64,000 nucleotides of DNA from Sipunculus nudus (GCA_026874595.1 CM049310.1:1242001-1306000); one strand, 5' to 3'. Numbered from the stretch's first letter, positions 26,201 to 42,100 are shown. Notes: generated by a model from the letters alone, not told the origin. Program-made: numbers and translations.

Positions 26201-29200
26201 TACTAGATGAGTTGGGTTGGACACCTGGATCAACTGTGGCTGGCCATAAGCTGCCTGGATTCCGTGTATGCCTCGCCTCAAGCATGCATAATACAGGTGA
26301 CTCAAGAGGGGCTGGAGAGAGCCAAAGTCTGACAGGGTCTCATAAACAAGGGACCTATGGGTCACGGCGCTCAGCTGTTATATATGATAAAAAAATATGA
26401 TTTAGAAATGAGGCACACGCTGGTTTTATGTGGTAATAAAAATAAACTGTATTATGAGTTGTTGTTGTTTAGCTTATGTATGATTTTGATAGTACCTTTG
26501 GAGGCAGGAAAGAGGATTAATTTCATTTATTTTATTGACAAATGGAGTGCGATTGTCACACAGATTTTGACTTGGCCATATAACTTATAAGCAGAACATA
26601 TAATTTAAGAGTTTAACTATTTATTAAAAAAATTACAAATATTGTCCCAAATATAATTTATATTAACAATAATAAGAGAATAGTATGATTTTTTCAAATA
26701 AAATATAACTGAAATGATTATTAAAATAATATTAAAGAATATATTCATGAATGCATTCATTAATACATTTTGAAAGTATTTGCACTGGTATTCATATACT
26801 TTCATTTTTACCTGAATTCCCATTCTTATGCAAGAAATTTTATAATGGAGTACATATTCATATTCGTGTTTAAATACAACTGCAAAGTATTCACACCATG
26901 TCTGGTATTTATTCAGTTTTCACCAAACAATGATGTTGAGAATCCAGAATATACAAAATTCACACATTTAAATAATGATCATAAGTACCTGGTTTTATGG
27001 CTTTTATTTATATTTAAAAAACAAGGGACCCATGGGTCACGGCGCTCAGCTGATCGTGATTGGACTATAAATGTATAAATACTATATTGAGTCGATAAAG
27101 CTTATGAATATCATGGACATGTTGGGCTATTATAAAGGAATGTAATGTAATATGTGAGTAAATGATAAATGAAATAACCTGACTGATGGATTAATAGAGT
27201 CAAATATAGTGGTTTATTTTTTATTTATTTAGGAGGGGTTGAAAATTGTGATATATTTAAGCAAATATGAATGCAATGACAGCAGTAATAAGCAGTAGTA
27301 GAATGATGATAAGGCTATTTGTTGAAGGATCTAAAGTGTATGGTAGTCTGCAAGCTTTCAATTTGACAGATATAATGTTATGATTAACTTTGCTGATGAA
27401 GTGATTTATGAATTTGTGACTGTATGACACAATATCTCTTTAGTCTTGACAAGGTACATTATTGTGATGCCCACTATGTCTACATATTACACAATATTGA
27501 CATAATTTCTGGCATGTACATAGGACGAATAGTTATACAAAATATTAAAGAATGAATATATCTGTTTCATCTTGTTCTTGCTTACTGAGGCTGACTTTGG
27601 GATGGGGTTCAGAGAAGGGAAAAGTGAGGGCAGCTCGAAGGTGGATGTAGAAATATTCTATTGTAATGCTTTTCATTTATATAAGAATATGAAAAGCTAA
27701 GAGGAAAGGGGCCCTCCTACTTGGTTATAGTAAAGTTCTAAATATATGATATCAACTAATACTCTGACATCCTGTCATGAAGAAAAACAGTAAATGCAAG
27801 CTTTCAATTTGACAGATGTGATGTTATGATTAACTATGCTGATGAAGTGATTCATGAATTTGTGACTGTATGACACAATATCTCTTTAGTCTTGACAAGG
27901 TACATTATTGTGATGCCCACTATGTCTACATATTACACAATTTTTACATAATTTCTGGCATGTACATAGGTACCTATGGACGAATAGTTATACAAAATAT
28001 TAAAGTATGAATAAATCTGATTCATCTTGTTCATGCTTACTGAGGCTGACTTTAGGACGGGGTTCGGAGAAGGGAAAAGTGAGGGCAGCACAAAGGTGGA
28101 TGTAGAAATATTCTAATGTAATGTTTTTCATTTATATAAGAATATGAAAAGCTAAGAGGAAAGGAGCCCTCCTACTTGGTTATAGTAAAGTTCTAAATAT
28201 ATGATTGCAATTAATACTCTGACAAGACTGTCATGAAGAAAAACAGTAAAAGTTTTGAGATACTGTAATGCATATGAAAATTTACAGATGGACAGGCAAG
28301 TGGACAGAATGGACTAATACCTTTATTTCACTGAGGGGGTAGTGCAGGGCAGAGGAGAAGCCTGCTGGTAGTGGCCAAGCTGACCCAAGGCAAGCTGCCT
28401 GGGATGGGTTACATAATGCAAGTGAAGGCTGTACTACTAGGTTGGCTAGATGTAAACAACACTTGACATGGTGTATGAAAACATGAATAAAAGCTATTCT
28501 TTCCAATCAATTTCTTTAAAATTTCAGATTTTAAAAGATTAAATCCTTATGTATATATGCTGTGAAAATTTAATCAACAGTGCCAAAGTTGGACAAAAAT
28601 TTAAGGTATTGATTTTTTATTTATGCTAATAACTTGAAAAATTGGCAAAATTCAGATCTAATTTTGGGCAAACACTTGAATCTTGTGAAATAAAGTTATA
28701 TTCCTGAAAAAAAAGTCTCTAGGTTCAGCAATTCTCATGTTAGGTGAGTAAATATATTTCCTGATTTTTTTAAAAATTGCATTATGTTTTGCCCCATAAC
28801 TTCAAAATAATACCCAATACTGACCTAATTTTTGGTATGTTGGTAGAAAATGTATGAAAGAAAGTGAATACTAAATACAATCAAAAACAGATCAGTGGTT
28901 TTGATATTAGGCAGCCTTGAAGTGTAACATAGCTTTTTTTATGGAAAACAGTTTTTTTTCCTTAATATCTCGAAGGAACGAAGTCCTAATGACCAAATTT
29001 TTGGTATGGTAGGAGATTTTGGGGACATCTAAAATTATGCCAACAGCCTGGGGAGCATAGAGATGTGCACCGAATGACCTACAGTCATCAAAGTGGACTG
29101 CTTGACAATGCAAGGGAATACAACAAGAGCCTCCAAAAAAATTCAATAACTAGCCTAATTTTGCAGCTTCTATTTTCAAATTTCAGATTTTAACAGACTA

Positions 29201-32200
29201 AATCCTTATGTATACATGCTGTGAAAATTAAATCCACAGTACTTACAGGAAAAAAACGTGCCGTGGCCAAAGTTGGGCAAAATTTAAGGTACCAATTTTA
29301 TAATTTTGCCAATATTTAAAAAAATTTACCAGATTTTGATCTAATTTTTGGTATACAATTTAATTTCGATTAATTAAAGTTGTATTACTGGAAAAAAGTC
29401 CCTACCTTTAACACTTTTGGTCTTAAGTGACCAAATATCTTCCTGATTTTTTTACAAAGTCCATTATGTTTGGGCCTATAATTTTTTTAAATTATATAAT
29501 ACTGACTTAATATCTGGCATGTACATAGAAACTATATAGAGAAATATTTATGGTAAATATGAAGAAAACCAGATGAGTTGTTTTGATATAAGGCAGTCCT
29601 GAAGTGTGAAAATAGATTTCTAATAAAAAATTGAGGTTTTTCCTTAATATCTCGAAGGAACAAAGTCCTATTGACCCAATTTTCAGCATGGTAGGAGATT
29701 TAAGGGACATCTAACTGTATGCCCAATTTCAGATTCGTAGGTCCAACGGTGTCGAAACGTGCCAGTCTTACGGACGGACATCCAGACGGACAGACAGACA
29801 GACGGACGGCCGGACAGACAGACAGACGGACGGACGACGGACAATGGACCACGACTATAGCTCAGATGACTTATAGTCAGCTGAGCTAAAAAACATTAAT
29901 AAAAGCTACAATTTTTGGCCAATTTCTTTCAGCTTTCTGAACTAAAAAGCTGAAATCCTTATGTGTGCATGATATGAAAATTATATCAACAGTGCTCACG
30001 GAAAACAAACGTGCCATGGTCACAGTTGGGCAAAATTTAAGGTACTAATTTTATATTTATACTAATAACTTATTAAATTTATAAATTCAGAACTAATTTT
30101 GGGTATTCAATTGAATCTTGATTAAATAATGTTACATCCCTGACAAAAAAATCTCTAGCTTCAGCAATGCCCTTGTTAAGGGAGTAAATATATTTCTTGA
30201 TTTTTTACAAAGTGCATTATGTTTGGGCCCATAACTTAAAACAATTACGCAATACTGACATCATTCTGGCATGTGCATAGAGATTGAAAAAAATGTATAT
30301 TATTTATGATTAAAGTCTTATCAATGGTTTTGATATTTGGCAGTCTTGAAGTGTAACAAAGGGTTTTTAATGGAAAAATGAAGTTTTTTATTAATATCTT
30401 GAAGGTATTAAGTCCTAGTGACCAAATTCTTGGCATGGTAGGGGATTTTGGAGACATTTAACTGTATGCCAAATTTAAGGAACTTAGAGCTGAAGCTGGG
30501 GAGCTGAGCTCTTGCAAACTGCATAACACTAGCTTGATGTAAACAATATGTTACATTGTGCTTGAAAACTTGAATAAAATCTACAGTTTTTGATCAACTG
30601 GTTTCAAATTTTTGATGTTAACAGTTGAAATGCTAACAAAAACATGCTGTGAAAATTAAATCCACAGTACTTACAGGAAAAAAACGTGCCATGGTCAAAT
30701 TTGGGCAAAATTTAAGGTACCAATTTTTTATTTTTATTAATATTTTAAAAAATTTAAAAGATTTTCATCCAATTTTGGGTATACAATTTAATTTTGAATA
30801 ATTAAAGTTATATTACTGGAAAAAAGGTCCAAAGCTTTAACATTTTTTGTGTTAAGCGATCAAATATATTTCCTGAATTTTTACAAAATGCATTATGTTT
30901 GGGCCCATAACTTTTTTAAATTAAATAATACAGACATAATTTCTGGCATGTACATAGGAACTATATAGAGGAATATTTATGGTAAATATGAGGAAAAACA
31001 GATGAGTGGTTTTGATATTAGGCAGTCCTGAAATGTGAAAATAGGTTTTTAATAAAAAATTGAGGTTTTTCCTTAATTTCTCAAAGGAACAAAGTTGCAA
31101 AGACCCATTTTTTGGCTTGGTAGGAGATCTTGGGGACATCTAACATTATGCCGAATTTTGGATTCCTAGGTCTTACGGTTTCAAAACGTGCCACATCTAC
31201 GGACAGACGGACGGACGACGGACAATGGACCACGACTATAGCTCAAATGACTTATAGTCAGCTGAGCTAAAAACACTTACCCTGGACTGGAAGCTAAGCT
31301 GTGTAGGTCAGGATGACTTCCAGAATTGGTTGCATAGTGAAAACTCTTCTTGGTGACGTTACTGATGGGCACTGCTTGGGGCTTCCCAGGTGATGATCTC
31401 TGGCCTGATCTGGTTGGTCCACCCACATTAGCTGAAAAAAAAATGGTAAACTGCACTACCTGCAACACAATGGGACAGTAGTAGATTTTTATACAAAAGA
31501 AACCTTTCCTTCAAGGCATCACTCCACTATGGACACCGATCTATAAATGGCACCTGGAGCAGTCATGAGAGAAGCAGTTTCTGAGGTTAGGAACCTTTAT
31601 GAGCAAACTCCCCTCTATTATGAGCAAAACCCCATGTTCTGTCAGTGTCCATCACTAGGAGGTCCCACAGTATATGTAAACCATGTGAAAAAGATGAAGA
31701 AAGCAATCTGGTAAAGGCAAAGTCATGACTGAAAGATCATGCACTTTGACACGTGGCCAAGAAAGGAAGTTTAAGATTTATTTTCAATATGTTATCAAAA
31801 AGGTTTAACAAAACAAAGTGTGAATAATGTAAACATAAGAATTAAAGACCTTAATCTTTATCTGTGTACTGTATTTATTCTAATTTGGGGACCACTTAAA
31901 AATAATTAATTTTCTAAGAGGTTGAGATAATGGAGGATATTTGGAAATTATCTTCCTGCTGAATTTGCTGTGGTCGAGATTTTAGAGGCATGCGGTTGGA
32001 TAACCTTCCCTAGAGACGCTGATCCACTCTGACACTCGAGCCGTCATATGGATTGAGTGATAATATGGGTATTTATAAGTTTGATTTGTTAGCTTAAGAG
32101 TATTTCCTACAAACGGGCTTCCAACCGTCACATGAATTATACAGAGTCCGCAAATGATTGATCAAACTGAGCTCAGTCACTTTACAAAATGATCACTACT

Positions 32201-33136
32201 TCGCTTGTAGGTATGATCACTTGACATTAGACAGCAACTCATGTAACTACCAGGTGTCATTTTGACACATTGCTAGCTATGTACACTGGCGCCGCGTGGC
32301 GTCGCAACACGGCCTTTAAAGAAAATAGTCCCCATAGTCATACAGAAATATATAATTAATTAACAAGTATCTAGTTCATTCTGATCTGTATCAATATTCT
32401 CCTGAAGATAATCAATATTTACATTTCTCCCAGCTGCTAATCCTAACTTTATCAATGATCAATCACCAGCCTTGCTATATGGTCACATTTCACCCACATG
32501 ACTGGTTTTAATCAAATTTGTTTGACATACTGCTTGATCATCTCTTACCATCATCAGATCTCTCTGGACTTATTGTTACTGGTTTCTTCACACAGTCTAT
32601 TGGGCTGACCTCAAAGTTATAGAAAAGTTCAGACACAAATGTTATGAGATTAGCCTTGAGATTTTCGTTGGTGTAAAAGAGGTCATCTAAGGTCAAGTGG
32701 AGACAGCGACGAGGCATCCAACTTCGGCAGAATCTGATGACTTCCTGGAGGTTATACAAGGAGTCTGCAATACCCACAACTTCTTGAACATTCAAACCTG
32801 TAAATAAAGGGAAGTCGGAGTATGTTTGGTAACATATCAATAAACATATTAGATATATTTATGTCAGAAAAACTTATACAACTAAAGCACTGAGCTGAGA
32901 ACAGAGACCAGGTCCTAATGTAATGGCCTGGTGCAAGTGTGACATCATGAACTGACTTTAGAATGACCTTGAAATTTAGAAATGTGTGCTGTTTTTATCT
33001 TTCCCTGAAAATTTGGTGCTTGCAGTGGCAGAAATTCTTTGCTTTCACTAACATATGGAATTTCTTGTAACATGAGGATTTCCTGTGGCTGACCGTAATG
33101 AAATGCTACTACTCTTAAACATATCAAACAACCATA

Positions 33137-33168
<32 letters not shown>

Positions 33169-36100
33169 GGTTAAAATACATTTTAAATATTTTCTGCCAG
33201 CAAATGGACTCAGACTTTTTAAAGTCTACAGTAATAGTATTTTCATGGGCAAATGTGATAACTGTTTATGCAATGGGACTTAAAATATGTTGGCTTAACT
33301 TGCATCAAACAAAGGTTGAACTATCAGGCATGTCGGTTATTATAAAACCAGTGAAGTGAAGCAAAGCTATTTTATTCAATTTTACCTGATTGAGCATCTT
33401 GTTGAAATATTTTAAGAACATTTTCTAAGATTTTTATGACATATGACCTATTTCTATATGGTAACTGTTAAACAAACAAGTGACCCAGGGGTCATGACCT
33501 CAGCTGACCAGGAAGACATTGACAAAAGTAATTTTATCATCTGAATGTCAAATTTGAATGAAATACTTTTTCCAAACTTGACCTTTTGTATAAAATCATC
33601 CAATATTCATTGGGGTACTATGGAGCTCTGTAGCACGAAGGATATGGGTAACAGACACCTATTTTCAAGGTTTACAAGATGACTTTTCAGGGGTCTCCCA
33701 GCATGTCAAAAAATAAAATTCTAGGTCCAGTTATTATGATTTGTGCCCTGTTAACAAATCCAAATGTTTATTCTGGGGGGTATTTCAAAACCGCATAGGA
33801 TGAAGGATATGGGTAACAGAGATGTAATTTCAGGTGCACAAGGAGACTTTTCAGGGGCCACCCAGCATATCAAGAAAGGAGATTCTAGGTCAAGTCATTA
33901 TAATTTGTGCTCTGTTAACAGATGACCAAATCTTTATTCTGGGGAGTACTTCGGAGCCCCAGAGCATGAAGGATATGGGTAACAGGGACCTTATTTCGGG
34001 TTTCCATGTATACCTTTTATGGGCTTCCCTGGAGGTGAGGACAGAAGATTCTAGGTCCAGTCATTATGATTTGTGCCGTGTTAATATATGACCAAATCTT
34101 TACTCTTGGGGGTACTTCAGAGCCCCATAGCTCACAGAATATGGGTAACAGGGACCTTATTTCGGGTTTCCATGTAGACCTTTTATGGGCTTCCCTGGAG
34201 GGGAGGACAGAAGATTCTAGGTCCAGTCATTATGATTTGTGCCCTGTTTACAGATGACCAAATGTTTAAAGATCACAAAAGTAGAGAAAAAAAATCGTAA
34301 AAAATAAAAAAAATATAGCTGGTGCCACCAATCTCCAGAAATTGATGAAACACTCCATGATCAATATCCATGCAAAGAATCATGGTGATTAATGCATTAG
34401 TTGTTCAGATACTTGAGCTTTTGTATTAAATTTTGCATTATTCTGGGGGGTACTTCAGAACCCCATAGCTCGAATAATATAGGTCACAGTGACCTAATTT
34501 CAGGTTTACAAGGAGAATATCCATAGACCTCCCAGGATTTCAAGTAAGAAGATTCCCGGTCTAGCGGTTACGATTTGTGCCCTGTTAACAGACAGGTGCC
34601 TGGATGGCCGGACGGACAACGGACAAAAGGTGATCCCTACAGCTCAGATGACTTTCAGTCAGCTGAGCTAAAAATTGAAAAAATACAGGTGGCGCCACCA
34701 GAATGCAGAAACTGATGAAACATTTCATGATCAAATCCATGCAAAGAATCATGGTGATCAATATAATAATTGTTCAGATACATGAGCTTTTGTATCAAAT
34801 TTTCCATTATTCTGGGGGGTACTTCAGAGCCCCATAGCTCAGAGGTTATGGGTAACAGAGACCTAATTTCAAGTTTTTAAGGAAACTTTTCATGGGCCTC
34901 TCAGCATGTGAAGAGAGAAGATTCTAGGTCCAGTTGTAACGATTTGTGTCATGTTAACAGATGACCGCATCTTATGAGGTCTCAAAAATAGAGAAAAAAA
35001 TTCGTAAAAATAAAAAAAATACAGGTGGCGCCACCATACTGCAGAAACTGATGACACATTCCATGATCAATATCCATGCAAAGAATCATAGTGATCACTG
35101 CAATAGTTGTTTAGATACTTGAGCTTTTGTATCAAATTGTCCATTATTCTGAGGGATACTTCAGATGACTTACAGTCAGCTGAGCTAAAAACACTTAATG
35201 GTCAATATTCATGCAAAGAATCATGATGATCTCCGTATAAGTTGTTCAGATACTTCAGCTTTTGTATCAAATTGTCCATTATTCTGAGGGATACTTCAGA
35301 GTCCTATAGCTTGAAGGATATGGGTAACAGAGACCTAATTTCAAGTTTCCACAGGCACTCTTCATGGGCCTCCTTGCATGACAAGAATGAAGTTTCTAGG
35401 TCCAGTTGTTGCAATTTGTACCCTCTTGACAGATAACATAGGTGGCGCCACCAGTCTGCAGGAACTGATGGAACATCTCATAATCAATATGTATGCCAAA
35501 AATCATGACCATCAGTGATGTAGTTATTGAGATATTGAAGTTTTTGTATGAAATTTTTGACTACTCTGGGGGGGGGGGTACTTTGGGGCCCCATAGCTCG
35601 AAGGATATGGGTAACAGAGACCTAATTTCTGGTTTCCATGGAGACTTTTTATAGGTCTTCTAGTGTGTTGAGAATGAAGATTCTAGGTCCAGTCTTTACT
35701 ATTTGTGCCATGCTAACAGATGACAGCATCCTTAAAGGTCTCAAAAATAGAGGAAAAAATCGTAAAAAATCGAACGATACAGGTGGCGCCACCAGTCTGC
35801 AGGAACAGATGACACATCTCATGATCAATAGTTATGCCACAAATCATGACCATCATTCAAGTAGTTAATGAGATATTAAAGTTTTTGTATGAAATTTTGG
35901 ACTTTTCTTGGGGGTACTTTAGGGCTCCATAGCTCGAAGAATATGGGTAACAGAGACCTAATTTTGGTTTCAGTGGAGACTTTTCATAGGTCTCTCAGTG
36001 TGTCGAGAATGAAGATTCTAGGTCCAGTCGTTATGATTTGTGCCACGTTAACAGATGACAGCATCCTTAAAGGTCTCAAAAATAGAGGAAAAATCGTAAA

Positions 36101-39100
36101 AAAATCAAACAATACAGGTGGCGCCACAAGTCTGCAGGAACTGACGGAACATTTCATAATCAATATGTATGCCAAAAATCTTGACCATCAGTGATGTAGT
36201 TATTAAGATATTGAAGTTTTTGTATGAAATTTTTGACTACTCTGGGGGGGGGGGGGGTACTTTGGGGCCCCATAGCTCGAAGGATATGGTTAACAGAGAC
36301 CTAATTTCTGGTTTCCAAGGAGATTTTTTATGGACCTCTCAGTGTGTCAAGAATGAAGATTCTAGGTCCAGTCGTTACGATTTGTGCCATGCTCACAGAT
36401 GACAGCTTCCTTAAAGGTCTCAAAAATAGAGGAAAAAATCGTAAAAAATCGAACAATAAAGGTGGCACCACCAGTCTGCAGGAAGTGATGATACATCTCA
36501 TGATCAATAGTTATGCCACAAATCATGACCATCAGTCAAGTAGTTAATGAGATATTGAAGTTTTTGTATGAAATTTTTTATTTTTCTTGGGGGTACTTTG
36601 GGGCCCCATAGCTCGAAGAATATGGGTAACAGAGACCTAATTTCTGGTTTCCATGGAGACTTTTCATAGGTCTCTCAGTGTGTCAAGAATGAAGATTCTA
36701 GGTCCAGTCTTTACGATTTGTGCCTTGTTAACAGATGTTTACATTTTGAAAGGTCTCAAAAATAGAGAAAAAAATTCGTAAAAAATTGAATGATACAGGT
36801 GGCGCCACCAGCCTGCAGGAAGTGATGGAACATCTCATGATCAATATGTATGACAAAAATCAGGACCATCAGTCAAGTATTTAATGAGATATTGAAGTTT
36901 TTGTTTGAAATTTTTTACTTTTCTGGGGGGTAGTTTGGGGCCCCATAGCTGGAAGGATATGGGTAACAGAGACCTAATTTCTGGTTTCCATGGAGACTTT
37001 TCATAGGTCTCTCAGTGTGTCGAGAATGAAGATTCTAAGTCCAGTCATTACGATTTGTGCCTTGTTAACAGATGTTCACATTTTTAAAGGTCTCAAAAAT
37101 AGAGAAAAAAATTCGTAAAAAATCAAAAAATACAGGTGGCGCCACCAGTCTTCAGGAACTGATGGAACCTCTCATGATCAATATGTATGCCAAAAATCAT
37201 GACCATCAGTCAAGTAGTTAATGAGATATTGAAGTTTTTGTATGAAATTTTGGACTTTTCTGGGGGGTACTTTGGGGTCCCATAGCTCGAAGGATATGGG
37301 TAACAGAGACCTAATTTCTGGTTTCCAAGGAGATTTTTCATGGACCTCCCAGGATGTCAAGTAAGAAGATTCCAGTTCTAGCGGTTACGATTTGTGCCTG
37401 GTTAACGGACAGACAGACGGACAGACGGACAGACAGACAGACAGACGGACGACGGACAAAGAGTGATCGCTATAGCTCAGATGACTTTCAGTCAGCTGAG
37501 CTAAAAATGTCTGCATACATCAAAGGAATCCAAGGTGTAATTACATTTTGTCCAGCAGAGGACAGTATGCTGTCCATATCCCACTGACTTAGTCATTTCT
37601 GCCAAGAAAAATGTGGTAATACAGCAAATTAATCGAGCATTGTTCAAGTCAATATCTTAGCCTCTGACTGATGCTTCATTATACACAGCCCCAAGGGGGC
37701 CTGGCTTCACAAGTTAACAGCTGACACTCATGAACTGGTAACCTCATGGCAGTTATTAATTTAATGAGGTTTAATTAATAACTAGAATACAGGTAGTCGA
37801 CTAGTGACTACGTGTATCGGCTGAAATCAGGGTGGTAAGGGTGAAGTAAGGCATGGACTGAGTGGTAAGGGGAAATACAGTGAGATGTGTTGCATATTAG
37901 CATTGATGTCTGCCACGTTAACATGATTGTAGGTGGTGCACCTGTCATTTGAACAAGAAAGCTATATAAGATGTATACACATGCTAAATTTCAGGCAGAT
38001 CAGTCAAACAACTGTCAATGTGAGTGATTTTTTACCCCAGTCCTGAGATACAGTCAAGAGAGCCATTTTTGACAGCATGGGGGACAAGCTTTTCTTTCGG
38101 AAAAATGAATTTTCAGAAAATTGGTCAAGGGTCAAGTTTGTACAATGGTTAGGCCTAATGATTAATTTGATGCCATTTTACTCAGGGAAAACTGTGTTTC
38201 TTTACGACCTTCGTAATTGACATATAAAAATAACGGATCTACTGCAGAGCTTGATTGGTAAAGATCAGTCTAACCTGTTTTTAGGGTACGTACGTGTTCT
38301 ATTATCAACAAATTCACCGGAGGGAAAGGTCAAATGACATCGCCATTTAACCGCCAACAGGTGGCACCATGCTATCTTATTGGTACAGGCAAAAAGAGTG
38401 AAAGGCAAGGGATGAAAGTTTTTGAACAATCGTAGAGCCTACTTCTTAAAATGGATAATTTATAAATTTCAGGTCTAACGTAGATTTAAAGCCGATGCCA
38501 CATATTTAATTTCTTGACTTCATTTTTATACAAATTTTTTTCTCTATTTCTTTAACATCTGCATGACAGCAGGCTTGTCACCACGATGGAGCTACTCGAG
38601 GGTTGTCAGCTTATCATTAAAGCATAACGCCCTCTGTTTTCTCTTTTTTTTCACTCCATATCTCTGACAAGAGACTGCAAGATGATCGTGTTTGAGTAAT
38701 GTTCTTCTTAACAGTAAAAGTGAAATGATGAATAAGCTGAATAACAGCGAGTCTAAGTAGATGACACAAATTGCTCTTGGAAGTAAACTGCTCGTTTGTT
38801 TGGCTAAGCACGCATGCTTTGGCCTCACACCTTAACCTGCTCACCACAAGCGGTGTATGAATGATACCTTTTCAATGTTCATGCGAGTAAACTGCTCAGT
38901 TGTTTGGCTGATATCCTAGCCCAAGCTGATGAACTATGCTTGCTTATATATGAAAGAGATGTGGTTAATAATATACAAACACTCTTGGATAAACTGCTCA
39001 TCCGCTTTCTGGGGTATAGCCTAGCGTTGCGGGACCAACTGTAGTTTTCATACCTTTGCCCGGCGACAACATTGACCCAGGACTAATTAATTAAGGTCAC

Positions 39101-42100
39101 CACTGGGCTTAAACACCTGACTGCACGCGCTTGTGACTCGTTATTACAAAAAATAATTTGAGGTATTTACATGCTTGAAAAATATTTTGTAAATACAAAT
39201 AAATTTTTAGTTCCCCATTTTAACTTTCGCAAAAAATTTTTTCCAGAAATTCAGCATTCAGTAAAAAGGCGCTCTTCTGTATTAGCATGGATGTCTGCAG
39301 CGTTCACATGACTATAGGTTGCCCAACATGTCATATAAACGAGAAATCTATCTAAAATGTATAAAGATGGAAAATTTCAGGCACGTAAGTCAAACCAATG
39401 CGGTGATATGAATGATTTTCCCCCAGGCAGACAAACAGATGGACAACATGCAAAAACAGTTGCAGGTGGCACCAACAGTTCTGTGTATGATCAAGAGATA
39501 TGTTAGCTCTATAGACATTTGAAATTTCAGGCAGACACGTCAAACCAGTCCTGAGATATTAGCATAGATGTCTGCAGCGTAAACATGATTATAGGTGGTG
39601 CCATCTGTCATATAAACTAGAACACCCTCCGAGATGTGAACACATGCATATTTTCAGGCAGATAAGTCAAACAACTGCCTAGATATGAGTGATTTTAGCA
39701 CAAGGCAGATGAACTAATGGATGCCCTAAAAAAAATCATTGCAGATGGCGCCATCAGTTTTGCGTATGATAAAAAGCTATGTAAGATCTTTACACATGCA
39801 AAATTTCAGGCTGACATGTCAAACTAGTCCTGAGATATTAGCATGGATGTCTGCAGCGTAAACATGATTGTAGGTGGCGCCACCTGTCATATAAAGAGAT
39901 TCACATGCAACATTTCAGGAGGATAAGTCAAACCACTGCCGAGATAAGTGAATTTATCCAAAGGTAGATAAACAGATGGAAGCAGCAGTTCACATGTGAC
40001 CTGATCATAATTTCGAGTTTTGTAAAATTCCGTCCAGTGGTCTCCGGAAACCTATGCGGCGGTGGCAGACTGAAAACAAAGTATCTGCAAAAACTCTTTT
40101 TTGCGGATAAAATTAAAGAAGTTACTATAACTGAAGTTACCATCCTACCTTGGAGGCTGAATGCCTCAGGACAGTAGAAATATACGAGGACTCCCAGTGA
40201 TCTCCCATCATTCAAATCCTTCAGCAAATCTTCTACCAGTGGAGGCTGTAAAAGACCAAATTATCATAAACATCTAATCATGACACAGAAGTCTCCTTTT
40301 GCAATGCTAGGCACAACAGTGAAACTTTGTTGTCAGAAATGATTTTAATGCCATCTTATTGGCAAATTATAGAGAGTAGGGACAATTTGAAATTCATCAA
40401 TGGTACAATATGGAACTATTTTAATTTTAGTAATAGCTTGGAAATATAATTTATGTGAGGATGTCATCTCTCTATGAACTTTAACATGCTTACCATGTAT
40501 CACATCATGAATAATATCATATCATAAAATAGGGTATCCTTACTATTAATCATTGCACCACATGTGACATATCATAAAACAAGGGACCTATGGGTCACGA
40601 CGCTCAGCTGTTATATATGATAAAAAAATATTATTTAGAAATGAGGCACATGCTGGTTTTGTGTGGTAATAAAAATAAGCTGTATTATGAGTTGTTGTTG
40701 TTTAGCTTATGTATGATTTTGATAGTACCTTTGGAGACAGGGAAGAGGATTGATTTCATTTATTTTATTAACAAATGGAGTACTACTGTCACACAGATTT
40801 TGACTTGGCCATATAATTTATAAGCAGAACATATAATATAAGAGTTTAACTATTTATTAAAAAAATTACAAATATTGTCCCAAATATAATTTATATTAAA
40901 AATAATAAGAGAATTATATGATTTTTTAAAATGAAATATAACTGATATGATTATTAAAATAATATTAAAGAATATATTCATGAATGCATTCATGAATACA
41001 TTTTGAAAGTATTTGCACGAGTATTCATATACTTTCATTTTTACCTGAATTCCCATTCTTTATGCAAGAAATTTTATATTGGAGTACATAATCATATTCA
41101 TATTTAAATACAATTACAAGTATTCGCACCATGTCTGGTATTTATTCAGTTTTCACCAAACAATGATGTTGAGAATCCAGAATATACAAAATTCACACAT
41201 TTAAATAATGATCATAAGTACCTGGTTTTATGGCTTTTATTTATATTAAAAAATAACTGTAAAAAATTCATTTTGGACTAATTTCACATCAATGTACACA
41301 CTAGACACAGTAGGAATCTAGATTAATATTATCAACTGCATCTTTGTCTATCATTAATTTCCTTCATATAATCCTTAATGATTAGTAATGAATAATATGA
41401 TTTACTTCTTTATCATTAAAAATGAACTGAAAAATGCCATAGGTGACTGCATGGTGTTATTTGGAATATGTGACATTCTACCCATCGATACAAGATTCTT
41501 ATATCATCAGTAACTGCAAGTTAATTTCCTGTTATTATAAACTAACAAATTCCTTTTCTATTTTTCTTTAATTTGTTATTAAAAACCAATAAAAATTTAT
41601 TAATTTATTGTTTATTGTTATGTAGTTGGTTAAAACTACTAGATGAGTTGGGTTGAACACCTGGATCAACTGTGGCTGGCCATAAGCTGCCTGGATTCTC
41701 CCCTCAAGCGTGCATAATTTGATGAAAGGTCAACAAGGTCAACATACAGGTGACTCAAGAGGGGCTGGAGAGAGCCAAAGTCTGACAGGGTCTCATAAAA
41801 AACATTAATAAAAGCTACAATATTTGGCAAATTTCTTTCAGCTTTCTAAACTAAAAAGCTGAAATCCTTATGTGTGCATGATATGAAAATTATATTAACA
41901 GTGCTCACGGGAAACAAACGTGCCATGGTCACAGTTGGGCAAAATTTAAGGTACTAATTTTATATTTATACTAATAACTTATAAAATTTGAAAAATTCAG
42001 AACTAATTTTGGGTATTCAATTGAATCTTGATTAAATAATGTTACATCCCTGACAAAAAAGATCTCTAGCTTCAGCAATGCCCTTGTTAAGGGAGTAAAT

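Noticed and set aside
25154-26590. Frames starting MGHDAQLLYMIKKYYLEMR, seen also at 26357 and 40590
   Set aside because: They fall in the family C head module, are only 77 codons, and end early in every copy; most likely incidental open sequence in a non-autonomous element.
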